Origin: Spirodela intermedia
Lineage: Eukaryota > Streptophyta > Magnoliopsida > Alismatales > Araceae
Assembly: GCA_902729315.2 (NCBI GenBank)
Contig: LR746268.1
Coordinates: 989,501 to 1,053,500, forward strand
Direction: 5' to 3'
DNA length: 64,000 nt
Part shown: positions 60,311 to 64,000 of the stretch, in pieces
Position numbering within the stretch: position 1 is the first letter of the stretch
Layout of the letters: every line of letters starts with the position of its first letter
The notes under the pieces: generated by a model
The model's database searches: none
What the model was told of the DNA's origin: nothing
Seen by the model: only the letters and a program-made list of their open reading frames with translations
Position numbers and translations under genes: made by a program

Positions 60311-63300
60311 ATGGAGAATAAACTCGTGGTATCTTTCTCACCCGCTTTTTGTCCTATTTGAATAATTCGCTGCTCTCATTGTGGACGCCACGCCCTCATT
60401 TTTTTTCCAAATTTCAACGATGTTTCATCTAGGTGCTTGGGATCCCGTGGGATGTGGACACCGAAGGACTGAGGGAGTACATGAGTAAATTTGGTGAGTT
60501 GGATGACTGCATTGTGATGAAGGTATCGATTCTTCTTTTGTACATCCATACTTTCCTTTTAGTTCAGTCATTACCTGTTACGTTTCCATTTTGGGTTCCC
60601 ATTCCAATCTAAAACATTGAAAATGATTAGACTAGTACTTGCTAGTTCCTGTCTAGTTTGGTTCTGATCCAATTGGTTGTTTAGTCTTACCTGTAGCTGA
60701 GGTAAGACCCATCTCGGCCTTAGTAGACTGAAAATAGGCGAGCTTGACTTCGGCCCAACTTTACCGAACACAATCATTTTTGGCCCATATATCTGATCCA
60801 ACTCGCTTCTCAGTATCTCGAATCAACTATTTCATTCTGAGAACATTATAATATAAACCAATGTTAATATTCATTTTTTCTGCATTCCAGGAAATATCTT
60901 AACATTTTATCATCAATACGGCGGCCTACGTAGCAATGACATCCATACTTTATCATTTCATCGTAAAATCAAGCTAATGACGTAGTTTCATGCTTGCTGC
61001 AACCCTAACTGGTTTTGGATTTGGACCATTTTTTTTTAGAACCAGTTTAGTTTTACCAACATTAACCTGGCTAGCCTAAACTTGCATAGCATGATCTCAG
61101 ACTTGCCTAGCATGAATTGCGTTCTTAATGAAGTAGGTCAATGCCAACACAATGAAGTAGATAAAAAATGTTGCTAATCCTATTAGTTATGCGAGTTATT
61201 TTTGGGCTGTGTTTTTATTCCTTTTTTTATTTGTAATTCATCCGAATGTGCTGTCGAACAACTTGGGTCAACATTTTTCAACCCTTTCTTTGATATCTGA
61301 TTTTTTATTTGCTGTAAGTGCCACCGATCAATTTGGATAGAATCTATCGCGCAATCCTTTTTTGCATAGAAATGAGATTCTTGGATTATCAGATTGATAT
61401 GAAGAGAGGTACTAAATCTCACTTTGTTGATCTGACAAGCTGAAGATATCTTTTTTCTTTCATTCATGCGAGTTTAGTGGACGTTATTAGTTTACCAAGG
61501 TTTGTTGAGTGCATAGATTTCATTGCGCCTTGATTTATTTGTGTACAGTTCTTGGCTTTTTGCTTTGAAGTATTACAATTAGTGAGTCAATATCTGGATG
61601 TGTTGTGCAATAGTAATTTGAGCGTAATATTTTGCATGGTTATTAGATAGAAACGTGTGTTATTGAAATTAGTGCTGATCTACGTGTTGTCTATAACTGG
61701 GTTGCTGTTTTTTCTTCTTGTATTGTTGAATTGTGTGATAGATATGTATTTTGAATGTTTTTTGGCCCAAAATCTAAACAGAAATTTTCTTTTGACGTCA
61801 TTGCACTTTAGGAAAGGTCAACTGGCCGCTCTCGTGGTTTTGGATATGTAACATTTGGGTCAGCTGAGGATGCTAAGGTAAATTTTTGTATACAATCATA
61901 GTAGTTATATCTGAACCTCTTTGTAGTTATTTCTCTCAGGTTTTTTTTCTTCTAGTTTTGTTGTGTACTAGACTGTGCTACAATGTGATGATCCTGCTGT
62001 TTACCTTTTTTTTCTCTTGGAGATTTCGATTATCTTATCATCTAGTCTTTGGGGATAAATTGTTTCTTTCCATATTTAAGTATGAGCTTATTCAACTTGT
62101 GAGGCTTTGTGTTCTAATTTCTCCTATGTTTCTTGATTCTTTTTCTCAATCAAATCCATTGAACAAGGATAGGTACCATTTAATCGCTGAGTATTCTTTG
62201 TTGTAATCTTTGAAATATCTTTTTTTCTTCATTTCAACTGGTTTCCTAAGGATCTCTCGTCTTTTCTGTTAAAATTGCTTCTATTTCTTTATCTGAGTTT
62301 GATATTCCAATTTAAATAATTTTTAGTAATATGAGGACATTCTTCTTTTCTAGAAAGCACTTGAAAGTGACCATATACTGGGAAACAGAAACCTTGAAGT
62401 GAAAATAGCAACGCCAAAGGTGGAGTTAATTTTTTCCCTGGAATTTTTGTCTCCTTTTGGGGTTATGCTTTTTGAAAAAGTAAATATTCAGCACTTTAAC
62501 CCGCCTGAGACATCCTTAACTCTGGAATTTGTTTGCCTGTCTACTTATTGTTGTTGATAACATCTATACTACAGGAAGAAATGAGATCATCAGCTTCAAA
62601 GAAAGCTACCCGGATATTTGTTGCTCGAATTCCGTCTTCTGTTACTGAATCAATGTTTCAGGAGTAAGATGAATTGCTGTCCATTATCAGCGAAGCATCA
62701 ATGATGCATCTTCTTTGAAAATTGTGGTTCTGATGGGGATGACTGATACCTATTCTTTGCAGCTACTTCGCCAAATACGGTGAGATCACAGACATATACA
62801 TGCCAAAGGTGCTGTTTCTACTCTTTACTTTTGTGGGAGTTGTGTTTAGTGAGAAGTGATGCAAATTTTCATTGTCTGTTTTATGCTACACCTTGTTGGA
62901 ACCAAATTTTTATTTTAGTTTTTTTGGTTTTTGCAGGACCAGGCCTCAAAAAATCATCGAGGGATCGGCTTTATCACCTTTGAGAGTCCAGGTCTGGCAA
63001 TTCTATGTTTCTTCACTTAGCATGCTTTGATTACCTAGACAAATGATTATCCTGGATGCTGCTCCTTCAGCATCACGTCGCTTCTTGTTCCTCAGAATTT
63101 GATCAATATCTTTTTTGATCAAACAGATTCTGTTGATACCTTGATGGCTGAATCTCACGAATTGGAAGGCTCCACTGTGGTTGTTGACCGGGCAACCCCA
63201 AAGGTCATTTTCTGCAGTCTTTTGTGTTCATTTTTTTTTATCAGTATGTGATCTCTCTCATTTTGCTGACCCAGATTCATGTCTCAACCCATTAGTTTTG

Positions 63301-64000
63301 AATGCTTAATTGATTGGGAGTATGAGCTGGCATAGGGAATCATTGAGTTTGAGTCATGAGGTCGTGTGGCACACACCTATATATAGTTCAAGCCTGCATG
63401 CTACTATACATACTTATATTTAGAGGTGGCAGATGTGTGGGATCGATGTATTGGTTGGATGAGGACTCTTTAGTCTGAAATAATGTGTTGTTTCTTTATT
63501 TTTGTACATTATTGTTCCATTTTTATTGACTATGGCGGTTTCATGGGTTCAGGATGAGGAGTCAAGGCATTCAAGCCGTTATCCACAGTCTGGCTATGGT
63601 GCATATACTGCATACATCTCAGCGGCGACCACATATGCTGCATTGAATGCCCCTACACTCTATGATAATCCTGGTTCTTCATATGGAAGTAAGCTTTAAT
63701 ATGTTGATGTGTAAAGTAAATCTGTCTATGTAGGTCTCTAAAGATTAGAACAATAACTTCCATAAAGAAAGAACTCAGATGAATGCAAAATCATTATGAA
63801 TGTCCCAAAAACCCATTTGGTTTAAATTGTGGTTCAGGGGTTCGTCGTCCTGGAATTGGTAAAAAAATATTTGTCGGGAGGCTTCCCCAGGAGGCAAATG
63901 CTGAGGATTTGCGCCAGTATTTCAGTAGATTTGGTCACATCGTAGATGTCTATGTGCCTAAGGTAACTGAGATCTCTTGCTTTATTCATCGAACATATAT
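60311..64000 (+). CDS. Three-RRM RNA-binding protein (At4g36960-like), partial, 10 exons visible
   Basis: Nuclear hnRNP-like protein, cut by the window end. Exons: 60311-60328, 60433-60522, 61812-61877, 62354-62419, 62575-62663, 62763-62808, 62937-62991, 63127-63203, 63553-63688 and 63838-63962; the intron after 63962 runs out of the window. RRM1 covers residues about 4-80 (RNP2 LVVLGI, RNP1 RGFGYVTF). RRM2 is about 90-168 (RNP2 RIFVARIP, RNP1 RGIGFITF), ending VVVDRATPK. A Tyr/Ala-rich linker follows (YGAYTAYISAATTYAALNAP, LYDNPGSSYG). RRM3 starts with KKIFVGRLPQEANAEDLRQY; its RNP1 is beyond the window. All introns have GT-AG borders and the frame is open throughout. Order and linker match an Arabidopsis protein I recall as At4g36960; no molecular role is established. 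Confidence 0.93.

Overview
This is nuclear DNA from a flowering plant. Its genes are split by GT-AG introns, its exons encode recognisable plant protein families, GA/CT microsatellites are frequent, and decayed LTR retrotransposons of the Ty3/gypsy and Ty1/copia types are present. Several first exons are very GC-rich (LysM gene, ELO gene, small gene at 35.7 kb) against AT-rich flanks. That is common in monocots, but the species cannot be fixed from the window.

Layout. 1-12 kb: no host gene; decayed Ty3/gypsy elements, two internal regions in + orientation that share one LTR, then one element in - orientation. 12.8-16.2 kb (-): an 11-exon beta-1,3-galactosyltransferase. 18.1-20.4 kb (-): a LysM-domain GPI-anchored receptor-like protein whose last exon has a reading-frame ambiguity. 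22.3-27.7 kb (+): ARGLU1-like SR/Glu-rich splicing cofactor. 29.0-34.2 kb (+): NC2-alpha/DRAP1 histone-fold corepressor. 35.7-36.0 kb (-): a small coiled-coil protein. 37.5-38.0 kb (-): a DUF1764 protein with a duplicated internal module. 39.2-42.4 kb (-): an intact p24-delta cargo receptor. 43.5-48.9 kb (-): a second, broken p24 copy carrying a copia insertion and fused at its 3' end to a piece of the neighbouring ELO gene. 51.7-52.5 kb (-): ELO-type fatty acid elongase. 53.1-55.4 kb (+): Cys-type selenoprotein K homologue. 56.7-58.3 kb (+): BOI/BRG-type RING E3 ligase. 60.3 kb to the window end (+): a three-RRM RNA-binding protein, truncated by the window edge.

The genes do not form a pathway. 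Several act in the secretory system (galactosyltransferase, LysM protein, p24, ELO, SelK), and others in nuclear RNA or transcription control (ARGLU1, NC2-alpha, RRM protein). The most interesting structure is at 39-52 kb. There a tandem duplication with one breakpoint inside the ELO coding end and one inside the last p24 exon created a p24-ELO chimeric tail. The second copy then decayed and received a copia element. No prokaryotic-style system, CRISPR array or convincing tRNA/rRNA gene was seen.
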